Assembly: GCA_963691655.1 (NCBI GenBank)
Contig: OY829327.1
Span: forward strand, 65,918,079-65,982,078
Direction: 5' to 3'
From: Toxonevra muliebris
Taxonomy: Eukaryota; Arthropoda; Insecta; Diptera; Pallopteridae
DNA length: 64,000 nt
The notes under the pieces are model-generated. The model saw only the letters and a program-made list of their open reading frames with translations. It was not told the origin of the DNA and ran no database searches. Within the stretch, counting starts at the first letter, position 1, and every line of letters starts with the position of its first letter. Below are positions 1 to 10,199 of the stretch, one piece after another. A program made the translations under genes and the position numbers.

Positions 1-739
1 AACCGGGGGAGTCCTGTATTATATATTGATATAAATCAACAATCTTGACTCAAGCGATTAAGTATGGAGAAAATGTTAAAAGTTAGTAGTTACTTCTTAA
101 TTGGTAAGTTTCATTAATTTAAGGCAATTTTTTAACGTCTGCTTTGTTTTTTGCAATTTTTTGGCGACATTTCTGTGGCAATAAGGAATAACAGCTAAAC
201 TTAAAAGTCGACTAAAATCTTGTTGGGTATTTTTCATTATAAATTGAATTGAAATATTGAATTACCTACAATTCTACCTACTTTAATTTTTAAAAAATTG
301 CCGCTATCTTCAAAATCCTAACGGGGGAATTTTAAAATTAGTAAAAAAAAGTGCCAAATGGCCACTTTAGGCGCTAGGGGTGGTTTTCTGTTCAATTGTA
401 TCAAAAAACTGGGTACGACATTCGCTTAAGAAGAAGAAGACGATCCCAAGCCCATTCTAAGACATCCTTTTAAATCACGCTTTTCGGAGTAGCGCACCCA
501 GTTTTCGCAAATTTAAATTTTTTTTTTCATTTTGTTTGGGTTTTAGCACTCTATTTTCATATTCTGCTGTCGCAAGGAAGCTTTAAAATACATTAGCAAA
601 ATAAGCCATCTAATGTGCGTGTTTGTTTACCCCGCAAGCTTCTCACCCCCTCTCACCTACAAACTCGACATGCAAGCAATGTGTAATAGGGGTCAATAAG
701 TGCCGAAATTCCATTGTTCCTTTTTAACAAAGGGTAAAG
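1..739. other. AT-rich DNA without a recognisable gene
   Basis: No convincing coding stretch, RNA gene or terminal-repeat element was found here. The sequence is AT-rich with short homopolymer runs. Nothing further can be supported. Confidence 0.4.
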
Positions 740-1082
740 ATTGTAAAGAGGTCGCAGTTCGCGTTGCAATTTGAAGTCAATTGGAGTCACTGGAAATCTT
801 TTGGTCAGTTGAAGTCATTTAGAGTCAATTGGGAATTTTAAGTCATTTGGAGTCAATTGGAATCAATTTTAATATATGTGTTATTTAATATTTCCATTCA
901 TTCATTTTATTAAAACCAATTGTCTCTAAAAAATACTTTTCTAAATGAATAACCAATCGGCGACTCGAAAAAAGATTTCCAGCTTAATTTTTTTATTCTG
1001 GAGTCAAATGAATTGTCGGTTATAAACTGCGACTTCAAGGTATTGCAATTAAATTGATTGCATTCTTTTACAGCTCTGATCT
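740..1082 (+). repeat. Dispersed repeat with degenerate GAGTCAATT motifs, copy 1
   Basis: The left half (about 770-865) is a degenerate array of 10-11 bp units resembling TTGGAGTCAATT and TTGAAGTCATT. The right half (about 930-1075) shares long stretches with 41695-41872 in the same orientation. These include CTAAATGAATAACCAATCGG and an end reading TTGATTGCAYTCTTTYACAG followed by CTCTG. The two copies define an interspersed family. Its class is unknown and I see no coding potential. Confidence 0.6.
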
Positions 1083-1330
1083 AAATATACCAAAAAAATT
1101 TTCATCCACCATTTTTTGTAAGCATCTATTGATTCCCTATTGACTACATATGTATATGTACCTATATGCTAATAAGTATTTAGTTTTCTTTTTATATCAA
1201 ATGAATTGTTTTAAATTAGTTTTTCCTTGTTTCTATTGTAAAAATAAATTTTTTTTTATTTTTTTCTACATATTAATTAAACTCAAAATAAGCGATAAAA
1301 AATATATATACTGTATTTTTTATTTATTTT

Positions 1331-1434
1331 GATAATGGTCGGTAACTAGAGATTTTGTGGTCGATCACTAAGAAGAAGTGGCGGATAATCAGAGATTTTT
1401 TGGCCGATCACTAAAAAGAAGTGGCCGATAACTA
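1331..1434 (+). repeat. Short tandem duplication, about 50 bp x 2
   Basis: Two adjacent units share the order GAGATTTTTTGGYCGATCAC, AAGAAGTGGC and GATAAC. No gene accompanies them. Confidence 0.55.
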
Positions 1435-1534
1435 GAAAAACACCATTATTTCAAGAAAAATACCAAAAACATAAAAAATAGGTAATAAGTTTTACATTTT
1501 TTTTAGTTAATCAATTAAGATTAAGATTAGGATA

Positions 1535-1720
1535 ATATATGATCTTATTGTACTTAAATATTTTGAATGGTTTAGAATTTATGTTGTTACAAAGTTCGAC
1601 AAAAATATTCCTCATAAAAAAGTAAAAAGGGTGTCTGAACACCAAAATTGGTTTTGGGGACATATACTCCGAAAATCTCCCAAAATAGCGGTACGCCGAG
1701 CAGCTGGAGAATTGCTGTAA
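1535..1720 (+). pseudogene. Exon-like fragment A with NWFW and KSPK motifs, unknown product
   Basis: A plus-strand reading frame ends at TAA 1718-1720. It encodes a basic stretch containing FDKNIPHKKVKRVSEHQ, NWFWGHILRKSPK and AVRRAAGELL. A second locus at 2195-2330 encodes a clearly related stretch with the same spacing of KN, H, K, NWFW and KSPK. Parallel conservation of codon-level features suggests both derive from one real coding exon, either a tandem duplication or two members of a family. I do not recognise the protein. No ATG or splice sites could be assigned, so I treat it as a gene fragment. A transposon origin is also possible. Confidence 0.35.
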
Positions 1721-2194
1721 AAGCAAACAGTATTTATCTTTTCATAATAAACAACTTTGTCTCAGACATAAATGATATAAGATGACAAACTAATAAACTA
1801 TCCATCGATTACTACCAACACAAACATAAAAAATGATCATAAGTTTCACTGGCAAAATGAAAAATATTCAATTGAAACCAAATTCAGTTTTGTTTGTTTA
1901 CAGCAGCAGAAGTAAAAATCGGCAATTCCGCGTTAAAAGACAAAATTGCTGAAATTTGAACAAAAATTAAAAATTGAAATATCGAATTGTGTGTGTTGTG
2001 ATGGGATTTCAGTGGGTCAGTTTATTAATTTGAAGTTCTATATTGTTGACCTCTGGGAGAAAGTTGTTTTTTATGAGAGGATCAATATAATCAAGCCTCC
2101 AGGTGCTCTCTGTACCCTTCTTTTTGGCAATTTTCGGTATAAATTTATTTAAAAGTGTTCATACCAGGCAAACGGCTTGAAATAACAACATACT

Positions 2195-2330
2195 TTCTTC
2201 TACAAAAATGTATTTCATAAAATTGTAAAGAAGACTCCCGAATATCGAAATTGGTTTTGGACACTTTTATGCACGAAATCACCCAAAACACCGGCACCTC
2301 GAATAGATAGAGGTGCCGGTAGAGAAGATT
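2195..2330 (+). pseudogene. Exon-like fragment B, paralogous to fragment A
   Basis: The frame encodes FYKNVFHKIVKKTPEYR, then NWFWTLLCTKSPKTPAPR, and stops soon after. It aligns without gaps to the fragment at 1535-1720 over about 35 residues. Upstream and downstream sequence is AT-rich and no complete gene model is visible. It lies just before a decayed multi-exon gene, but I cannot show that the two are connected. Confidence 0.35.
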
Positions 2331-2525
2331 GAAGAACTTCAGTTTCTTATTACGCAGCACAACCAGCAATATATAAATATGTTTAAAGATACTTTAAAAC
2401 CGAAACATCATACTTTAATTCACTATCCCAGAATAATTAGCTTGTCTGGGCCACCAAAATTTTTTTTCAATTAGCTAATAATTTTTCTTATCAATTACTA
2501 ATAATTTGAATATAAATGTTTATAG

Positions 2526-2895
2526 AGTTATTGAAGCTGTTATAATCGAAGAAAAAAACCTTTACATAATATGCGAAAAAGTGCGTTCCAACTTTAGTGA
2601 AAATTACGTTTCTTTTGAAATTTTTAACGAAAAGAAAAATCCATTAAGTCTTCTTCATGTATCTTCTTTTGATGATCCACCAGTTAGCTATCAAATCCTT
2701 CGCAGCGAAAGTTTTGTGAACAGGCAAAAAAAAAATTTTACTAAAAAATTTCAAAACATTAAAGTACATTCTTGGGGTCAGCCTAAAAAAACCTGGTTAA
2801 CTAAAACATCTGAAACATTACAAATATTGTGGTCTATCATAGAAAAATCTTTGCAAAAATTTAAGCCCAAAACTAAAAAACATAAAAATGAATGA
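2526..2895 (+). CDS. Uncharacterised ORF, possible internal exon
   Basis: An open frame runs from a possible splice acceptor (TTTATAG near 2525) to TGA 2893-2895. It contains no in-frame ATG near its start, so if real it is an internal or 3' exon. The predicted protein is basic towards its end (ESFVNRQKKNFTKKFQ, KPKTKKHKNE) and shows no domain I recognise. Its stop overlaps the ATG at 2888 of the following decayed gene, in another frame. It could be an upstream exon of that gene, a separate relic, or chance. Confidence 0.3.
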
Positions 2896-4452
2896 CGAAG
2901 AGTCATTTGGAAAGAATTGCATCGTGTTTCAAACAATTGACATACTTTCGGAGGATGTGCTTGAATCTGAAGATACTCAATTTACTTGAACCTTTGGCTG
3001 CTCTGCTGAAAGAATGGAATTTATTTGAAGAACTCTACGATTTTTTAACTGGTAAGCATTAAAATAAAAAAAATTAAGTTATTAAAATAAAATTGCCATA
3101 TTATAAGGCTAAATATTAAATTCACTTAATATGTATTTATTCTGCACAGCAAAACAATTAACCATAGAACGACTGAAGTATATGAAAGAGAAGCATAAAG
3201 TCTTTAACCGCGTAAAGTTGAATTCGAAAATTATTTTTGAGCACAAACTTGGAGAATGGCAAAATAGAATGGTAAATTTCTGAATATTTTAAATATCATT
3301 AATAATTATAATTAATATCTTGGTTTTACTTGAAGGGAATATATAACATGAAATCACATGATGACTCTTCAAAACACATTTCTGAACAAACCAACATGGC
3401 ATCCATAAATGGAAATAATAATACTTCGTCAAAAGTAAGAATTGCTAGAAAGTATTAGTATTATATAATACGTACTTATATTACGTTTAGATAAACTGCG
3501 GCTGCTTCAGATTGTTATTTTTTCATAGATTACCAATATGGCTTTTAAAGTACTTAGTTAAAAATAAACAGTAACGGCATTTTCAACCATTTATAAAAAA
3601 AAACGTGAGATTCAATTAAGACTTACACCTTATTTTTCGACATAATCGCGGGAAGTGGACTTCTTTATTATTTAAGAATATTTTAAAAGCTAGATTTGTT
3701 AATTACGGGAAACGGTGTAGTTTGTTTAGAACCTTGACAATCCTTATCTAAAATGAAGTACAGTGTAATTTCAAATAATGGATAATTGACTAAACTGCTT
3801 TATATATTACACTGAGCATTGTACCTTTTCTATTTTGCAAGAAATTTCGTTACGCTTTTGAAGACGCCGCACATTATATAATATATGTATATGAAAAACC
3901 TTGGCATAGTCTCACTAATGCTTAATTTTTAATTTAAATTTTAGTTTTTTTTTTGCGTTTTTGGCTTGGTCCGATTGTAAAAGGGGCGGAAAACACAAAA
4001 AAAAATTAGAAACGTCTGAATGTTTCGTTATAGCTGCCATGCGAGCGTTTTCCAATTGTGCGACGATACTGACTGTGTATACATAGTAAGCAGTAGCTAA
4101 AATAAGTGCCACTATTAGAACCAATATCACCTTGATCAAAAAGTTCCCGGAATAACCACCGCGTGGCGCTCATCGATACAACATCGAAAGATGTATACTA
4201 ACAACTACGTGTGGGTGTATACTACAAAATTACAATTGGCAGAAGCAACAAAGCAATACATTCCAGTGGCGACAGTCTGCACAATGGAATAACAGTATAG
4301 CTCGCTGTGTGCTATAAAAGGGCGAACACAGCAAGATTTTTCTTTTAGGCTGGCATCGGAGCAACACATACTGGTAATTACGAGTAGTGAGGGAAATACA
4401 AGAGTTAGTGAGGAAAGTTAGAATTTGACACGACGGACAAAATTTGGGAGGA

Positions 4453-4725
4453 CAGAAAAACTCCAGGTCTTGTAACCTGCGAAGACGTGTGCGGCTTGCC
4501 ATTGATCGTCGGAGGAACAACAAGCCGACTTGGTCGTTAGTCAGGTAAAACTCCAGGTCTTGTAACCTGCGAAGACGTGTGCGGCTTGCCGTTGATCGTC
4601 GGAGGAACAACAAGCCGACCTGGTTATTAGACAGGGGAAACTCCAGGTCTTGTAACCTGAGAAGACGTGTGCGGCTTGCCGTTGAACGTCGAAGGAACAA
4701 CAAGCCGACCTGGTCTAATAGACAA
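4453..4725 (+). repeat. Tandem repeat, 90 bp x 3
   Basis: Three units start at the motif CTCCAGGTCTTGTAACCTG (4461, 4551 and 4641), with an exact 90-bp period. Each contains GACGTGTGCGGCTTGCC and GGAGGAACAACAAGCCGAC or close variants. They lie inside the LTR-like insertion. Long open frames across them on both strands come from the repeat and are not genes. Confidence 0.9.
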
Positions 4726-4769
4726 AATATTACGACCGACGCCAGACACCGCATGGTACGTCCATTGTA

Positions 4770-5117
4770 TGCCAGTCTAGCCACAGCAGCGCTACGCAAA
4801 CGTTATCCATCGCATTCGCCCTTTATACGCCAGTCTAGCCACAGAAACGCCACGCCAGTGCGATCCATTGCATTCGCCCGTTATACGCCAGTCTAGCCAC
4901 AGCAGCGCTACGCCAGCGCGATCCGTGGCATTCGTCAGTTACACGCCAGTCTAGCCACAGCAGCGCTACGCCAGCGCAATCGATTGCATTCGCCCGTTAT
5001 ACGCCAGTCTAGCCACAGCAGCGCTACGCCAGCGCGACCCATCGCATTCGCCCGTTATACGCCAGTCTACGCATAGCAGCGCTACGTCAGCGCGATCTAT
5101 CACATTCGTCAGTTACA
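4770..5117 (+). repeat. Tandem repeat, 58 bp x 6
   Basis: Six consecutive 58-bp units begin CGCCAGTCTAGCCACAGC (first base T in unit 1). They contain CGCTACGCCAGCGCGATCC and end GCATTCGCCCGTTATA or the variant GCATTCGTCAGTTACA. The two end variants recur in a non-random order. The block is GC-rich compared with its surroundings. Confidence 0.9.
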
Positions 5118-5553
5118 CGCCAGCTCATTAATATTAATCATTAATATATGAATTAATTGAATTATTCAAAGTGACATTGTTAAGTGTAATTTATTAGTAA
5201 AACTAAACCTGAATTATTGTTAAAATAAAACCTGTGTGTCTAAATAAAGTGAGGGTCCCCTGCAAAATACAAATTTTGTATCGCGAAGAACCTCTGGAGC
5301 ACGCTGAGACTACCCCAGCCTAAGACCGGGAAACAGTTTGTTACAATATTGGCAAAAGTAACGTAGCCAAGAGTACATCTATCTCTGTGTGTGTTGGCTA
5401 TTTTTTACAATTTTAGAAATGGATTAAAATTTGCAACATCGAACTTGTATTAAATTTTGCGTAAAAAACGGATTTAATGGTGCGCGAACGTTGGAAATGT
5501 TGGAAAAGTGTTTCGGCAACGATTCTCTAAAGAAAACGGTTGTTTACCAGTGA

Positions 5554-5652
<99 letters not shown>

Positions 5653-7666
5653 TAAATTTTGGTCAATAACCGCAAATTAACCATCAGAGAGATAGCGGGG
5701 GACTTGAACATTGCCTATGGATCCGTCTAAGATATTTTGGTTAATGATTTGGGTTTCCGTCGTCTAGCAGCAAAGTTGGTGCCAAAAGACCTCAATTTCA
5801 TGCAAAAAGGAGATCGTGTTGACGTCGCAAAAGACATGATTTAAGAGGCTGAATCCGATCCCACACTCATCAAAAGGATCATTACTGGAGACGAGATGTG
5901 AGTTTTTGAATACGACACGCAATCCAGACATCAGGCAAGTGAATGGTGTTCACCAAATGAGCCGAGACCAAAAAAACCACGTCATTTTCAGTCAAAAAAG
6001 AAGGCAGTGCTCACGGTTTTCATGGATTACAACGGTGTAGTGTATCATGAATTTTTGCCAAAAGGCCAGACAGTAAACAAAGAGTATTACCATCAATCAG
6101 TCACCGAATTCACCTGATTTGGTTCCCTGTGATTTCTTTCTGTTCAATCGAGTTAAAAAACCATTACGGGGAACGCGTTTCAGCAGCCAAGAGGAAGTAA
6201 TGGAAAATCGCAGGAAGCACTGATGGACATACCGAAAATCGAATATAGAAAATGTTTCGAGGATTGGATCAAGGGCTGGCATAAGTGTGTTGCAGTCGAT
6301 GGGGATTACTTTGAAGGGGACAATATAGATTTAGATGAATAAACTTGTATTTTTAATTTTCTGAATAAATTCCGGGAACTTTTTGATCAAGGTGTTACTC
6401 CAAAAAATACAATTAATAAACGAAATGATCGCGGAAAATTTTCATTTATCAAAAACAGAAGATGTAAGGCAAAATTTATAAATAATAAACAATAAAGTAC
6501 TAAAATTTAGGTTTTCTGTGTAAAGGATATACTTTCACAGACTATGCAGGGAAGGCAGCTGCTACGAACATTCTCGGAAACCAAGATTTTGGTTTCACAA
6601 GCTAGAACTGCACTTGTTCATGCCATAACTTAATTTTATGTAGAAAAGGGCAAGAAATTACTGTCAATCAATGCAAGAAACTTTCGGAACAAATTGTAGA
6701 AATATTTCCAACGGAATGTGTGGTAAGAATTGGATATATAGTGGCTCACTTTTTGTTCCAAATGGTATTGCATCATTGCAAAATATTTTTGAATCTCATA
6801 TTTTATTGATCTGATATAACAAGGTGCAGGAAAGTTATTCATTTCCAATGAAGCAACACTATTTGCAACAAAGTATGAATACATAGTACAAAATTTTTCT
6901 ACCTTATTTTATGCGCTTTTCATATGTAAATATATATGTATGTTATTAGTAAAGGAGAATTTTGAATAGCGATTGTTTAATGGAGTTTATACTATGTTGT
7001 TTGTTAATGGGGCGCAACATCACAAGGGAACATTTTTTGAACAATAGAATGAGACTTGGTTTCGTTTTTGCAGGAAACTTATTTTCTTCAACCAAATAAA
7101 AAACATCCACCCAAAGGAAAATTGTGGAATAGATATCAAGGCCGAAAAAGGGCTTCAAAAAAAAATAAGCAGTTCCTCGAAGCAGCCAATGCTTCAGTCC
7201 CAATCCGAAAGCGATCATGCATCATCTTTTTCTGACATCGTAGAGTATTCGGATATATGCGCTGAACTGAAACACTTACGAGATTTGGAAGAGGTTTTGA
7301 AAAAGTGGAAGAAAACGGTTGACTACAGAAGACAGCAATTATAATTTATAATTATACAGGTTGAGATTAACTATCAACATTTCTATTCACAAAAGAAAAT
7401 GAATCTTCTGAATTGGGAACGCTTTTGTGAAATTGCGGACGACTTATTCGCAAAATGCATCAAAGATGAAGATGAGTGAACTTAATATAGGTAATTATTT
7501 TATTAAAGTTATTGTATGCATAAAATAAATAATTTAAAACGCTAAATATTTTTATTTACAGATAATCTAAATATGTGCTATTTTAAGCTTCTTCATGGGG
7601 TATTGGTGCCTACAACCCGGCTTATAAATGGGAAGTGCGTGAAATATAGTGTTGTGCACTCGCAAG

Positions 7667-7965
7667 CAGTGTGGCCAACTTTTGTTTTTAAAAATTCGCT
7701 AAAATAAAAAATAAAACGCGTATTTTCTTAAAAAAGCGTTAATTTTTTTTCCTTATAAAAGTACGAGAAAACTAAATACATTTAAACTTTTTCACTAATA
7801 CAGGTACACATCTGATACTTCTAGTCAATGAAAATTTCTTCGATTTTTCGAAGATATTTTAAATTGAAAAATAAACGCTGAGCGCTAAATCACTTATTTT
7901 TTTAATTTTTTTAATTTAAAAAAAGCACTAAAATCAGCGGGAAAAGCGCTGAGTTGGCCACACTG
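7667..7965 (+). mobile_element. hAT-type MITE, copy A
   Basis: A 299-bp element begins CAGTGTGGCCAACTTTTG and ends GCTGAGTTGGCCACACTG. It is flanked by a perfect 8-bp duplication, CTCGCAAG, at 7659-7666 and 7966-7973. The eight-base duplication and CAGTG-type terminal repeats indicate hAT mobilisation. It has no coding capacity. It interrupts the coding sense of an exon: the frame before it ends VVHSQ and resumes AYENILLKAYAFE after it. Confidence 0.93.
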
Positions 7966-8040
7966 CTCGCAAGCTTACGAAAATATACTTTTAAAAGCCT
8001 ATGCTTTTGAAATAAAAAAATAAAAATAATTTTTTTAAAA

Positions 8041-8750
8041 ATCTAAACCAGAAGGTGGCCTTAAATGCGAAAAATATGACACAAGCTTATGCTTCAATAA
8101 ATCAAGAATTTATTTATACAGAACAATGTATTAAATACTCAGTGGCCAATTCATAAATTTTACTTTATAAATATGGATTGAATAAAAGTTGTTAGAAAAA
8201 TTTATATTAAAAATATATTTTTAAAAAATTCGAACCTTGAAATTTATCGTAAAATATCTAAATTTATTATTTTTTGTTCATTAATTTTTTATCTTAACTT
8301 AATATGATATCTTAACTTAATATGAAACAAGAAAAAAAAGAATTTTTTTGTGTATAAGGGAGAAAATCATGCAACGAAGGGTTAATTTTACTTGCTTTTG
8401 AAAAAAAGTTTCGACCTATTGAATACTTCGAAAATTCTGCCTATTTCATAGTGGGGAAACAATCACATCGCTACTCTCAGACGAAGTTTGTTCTAAAAAA
8501 TAGTGTTGAAAAGGTTCAAAGACAGTATTATCTTAAGTTTTTCAAGTATTTCGTTTCGTGGTACAAACATATTTAAAATATTCCAATAAGCGTGAAACGT
8601 AAGTGACCCAAAACACACAAAAAGTTGTTTAATTCCAAAACTCGTTAATCAAATGGATCCATATCCTAGATTTTCTTTTATACTTAGAATAAAGATTTTT
8701 AGGAAAAATTTAAAAATGAAATGTGACCCAAAAAAATTTTTTTTTATGGT
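8041..8750. other. AT-rich DNA without a recognisable gene
   Basis: Very AT-rich sequence with homopolymer runs. No coding, RNA or terminal-repeat signal could be supported. Confidence 0.4.
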
Positions 8751-8760
8751 AAGCTAGGTA

Positions 8761-9077
8761 CTACTACTACTACTATTATTGTACAACTGCCCATGGAGGG
8801 CCAAAGCCGAGCTTTTCGCATCCATTCATGTTGTGTGAGTTATATTTATGAACGAATGGAAGGCACCTACAGTTTTATGCCGAATCCGAATGTCGAAGTG
8901 AAAGCTTTTCATAGGCATTATTTTACTCATGGAGGGTTGCCATTGCCAGCCAAGAGTTGGTGCCGTGTAGAAAAATTATTATTTTCTATTTTTGATTTTT
9001 GAGCGTGGCGAGATATGAACCCGGGCACCTCTGCGTAGCAGTCCAACACACTAACCATTAGGCTACGGCGACCAATT
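8761..9077 (-). mobile_element. tRNA-derived SINE, copy 1
   Basis: On the minus strand the element starts near 9073 with GTCGCCGTAGCCTAATGG (box A-like) and has GGGTTCATATC (box B-like) about 50 bases on. A tRNA-unrelated body follows, then a 3' tail of TAGTAG repeats. A 10-bp direct repeat, AAGCTAGGTA, flanks it at 8751-8760 and 9078-9087. Related copies lie at 49978-50113 and 50374-50600. Such elements are transcribed by RNA polymerase III and moved by a partner LINE. Confidence 0.85.
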
Positions 9078-9196
9078 AAGCTAGGTATGGCACGCAATAA
9101 GCTATATCGAAAGAAAAATAGTCTTCATTAATATAAATTCTTTATATTTATAAGTTCTACTTTGCTCAAGAATGAATTAGAATACAATTTTTTAAC

Positions 9197-9280
9197 ATAT
9201 CGTCGCCTTAGAATTGATTTGGCGTATAGGTATATGAATTTGTACACACATACGCCAAATCAATTCTCAGGCGACGATAT
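9197..9280 (+). ncRNA. Near-perfect 31-bp hairpin, miRNA-like or minimal foldback
   Basis: The arms at 9197-9227 and 9250-9280 (ATATCGTCGCCTTAGAATTG and onward) are reverse complements with a single mismatch. They enclose a 22-base loop. The size resembles a microRNA or siRNA precursor, but near-perfect pairing also fits a tiny foldback element. There is no evidence of transcription. Confidence 0.35.
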
Positions 9281-9589
9281 AGTAACTACGTCGAACGATT
9301 TACCACATTGCATTTATTGCTTTCACTATATCTTTCAAGTAATACTGCGCAACAATTTGACGCTTTTAAAATCAGATTTTCTCTGTCACGTCTGGTATCC
9401 CCGCTATGGAGGCTAAAACCCATAATTTTGGTATGCGCGGGATCAATATAAAATTTTTTTTATTTTACCTTGTGCATGTTTCATAGCAAAAAAAAAAAAA
9501 ATTGTTTATCATGGAATGAAGGAAAAAAGTTACTTAGACTGTAACCCAATTCCCCTTACCCACCCTTTGGGTGTTATATGAAGCCACTA

Positions 9590-10035
9590 TTCGATATATG
9601 ACTATACCGGGTAAACTATCGCGAAACCTATCATAGAGTTTTGGTGAAAAATGTTCCCCATCGAAAAGTAGTTGGAGGCAGACAAGGTCAAAATTACCTA
9701 GGTCCAACTTTTTTAAGAAATTAACCCTTGAAAAAAAAAAAAAAAATTTTTTTTATACTTCCTTTGTACCCATTGAATTGTTGGAAAAGATAATAAATAT
9801 CTTCGGAAAAATATTCTTCATAAAAAATAGTTGAAGTCATTGAAGGTCAAAATCACCTAAATCCAACTTTTTCCCAGATAGTAATCTTCGACAAACTAAA
9901 ATCTTTTTCTTTTTTTTCTGTAATGCCTTTATATAGGATTTACCGCTGAAAAATACTTCCAATTAAAAAGTAGTTGGGGTCACCGAAGGTCAAAATTACC
10001 TAGGTCCAACTTTTTTATGAAATTAACCTGGATTG
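9590..10035 (+). repeat. Degenerate tandem repeat, about 150 bp x 3
   Basis: Three units centred near 9680, 9835 and 9990 share AAAAAGTAGTTGGGGTCACC, GAAGGTCAAAATTACCTAGG and TCCAACTTTTTTA with substitutions. They are separated by A- or T-rich tracts. No coding potential. Confidence 0.75.
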
Positions 10036-10199
10036 ACCGTTGGAAGAAATAATATATCGTCGTCGTTCAAGCAGAAATTACTAAGTCCAAATTATTTTTT
10101 TAATTGGATCTGTATTAATTAGCTTCTATAATTCGAATGGCATAATAAATAAGATTTTTGATGATCCAGTTGAAACGTATACTAATGTATATATCAATC

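Larger units (their letters stand above)
4190..5345 (+). mobile_element. Probable solo LTR inserted in the mariner 5' region
   Basis: The insertion separates the mariner 5' terminal repeat from its transposase. It has a promoter-like TATA box (CTATAAAAGG near 4312) and polyadenylation signals (AATAAA near 5226 and 5245), followed by a GC-richer tail ending near TTGTTACA. Two tandem-repeat blocks lie between promoter and poly(A) region. This layout is typical of a retrotransposon LTR, and no internal gag or pol is present. I could not fix the exact ends or a target duplication, so the coordinates are approximate and the LTR class is unknown. Confidence 0.55.

Noticed and set aside
4230..4896. 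Long frames on both strands with repeated RRSTASRTRL-like peptides
   Set aside because: They run through the 90-bp and 58-bp tandem repeats, whose periods are or nearly are multiples of three. No independent evidence of coding.
9002..9073. Possible tRNA gene with A and B boxes
   Set aside because: The sequence continues into a SINE body and TAG tail with a target duplication, and related copies exist. It is a SINE head, not a functional tRNA.
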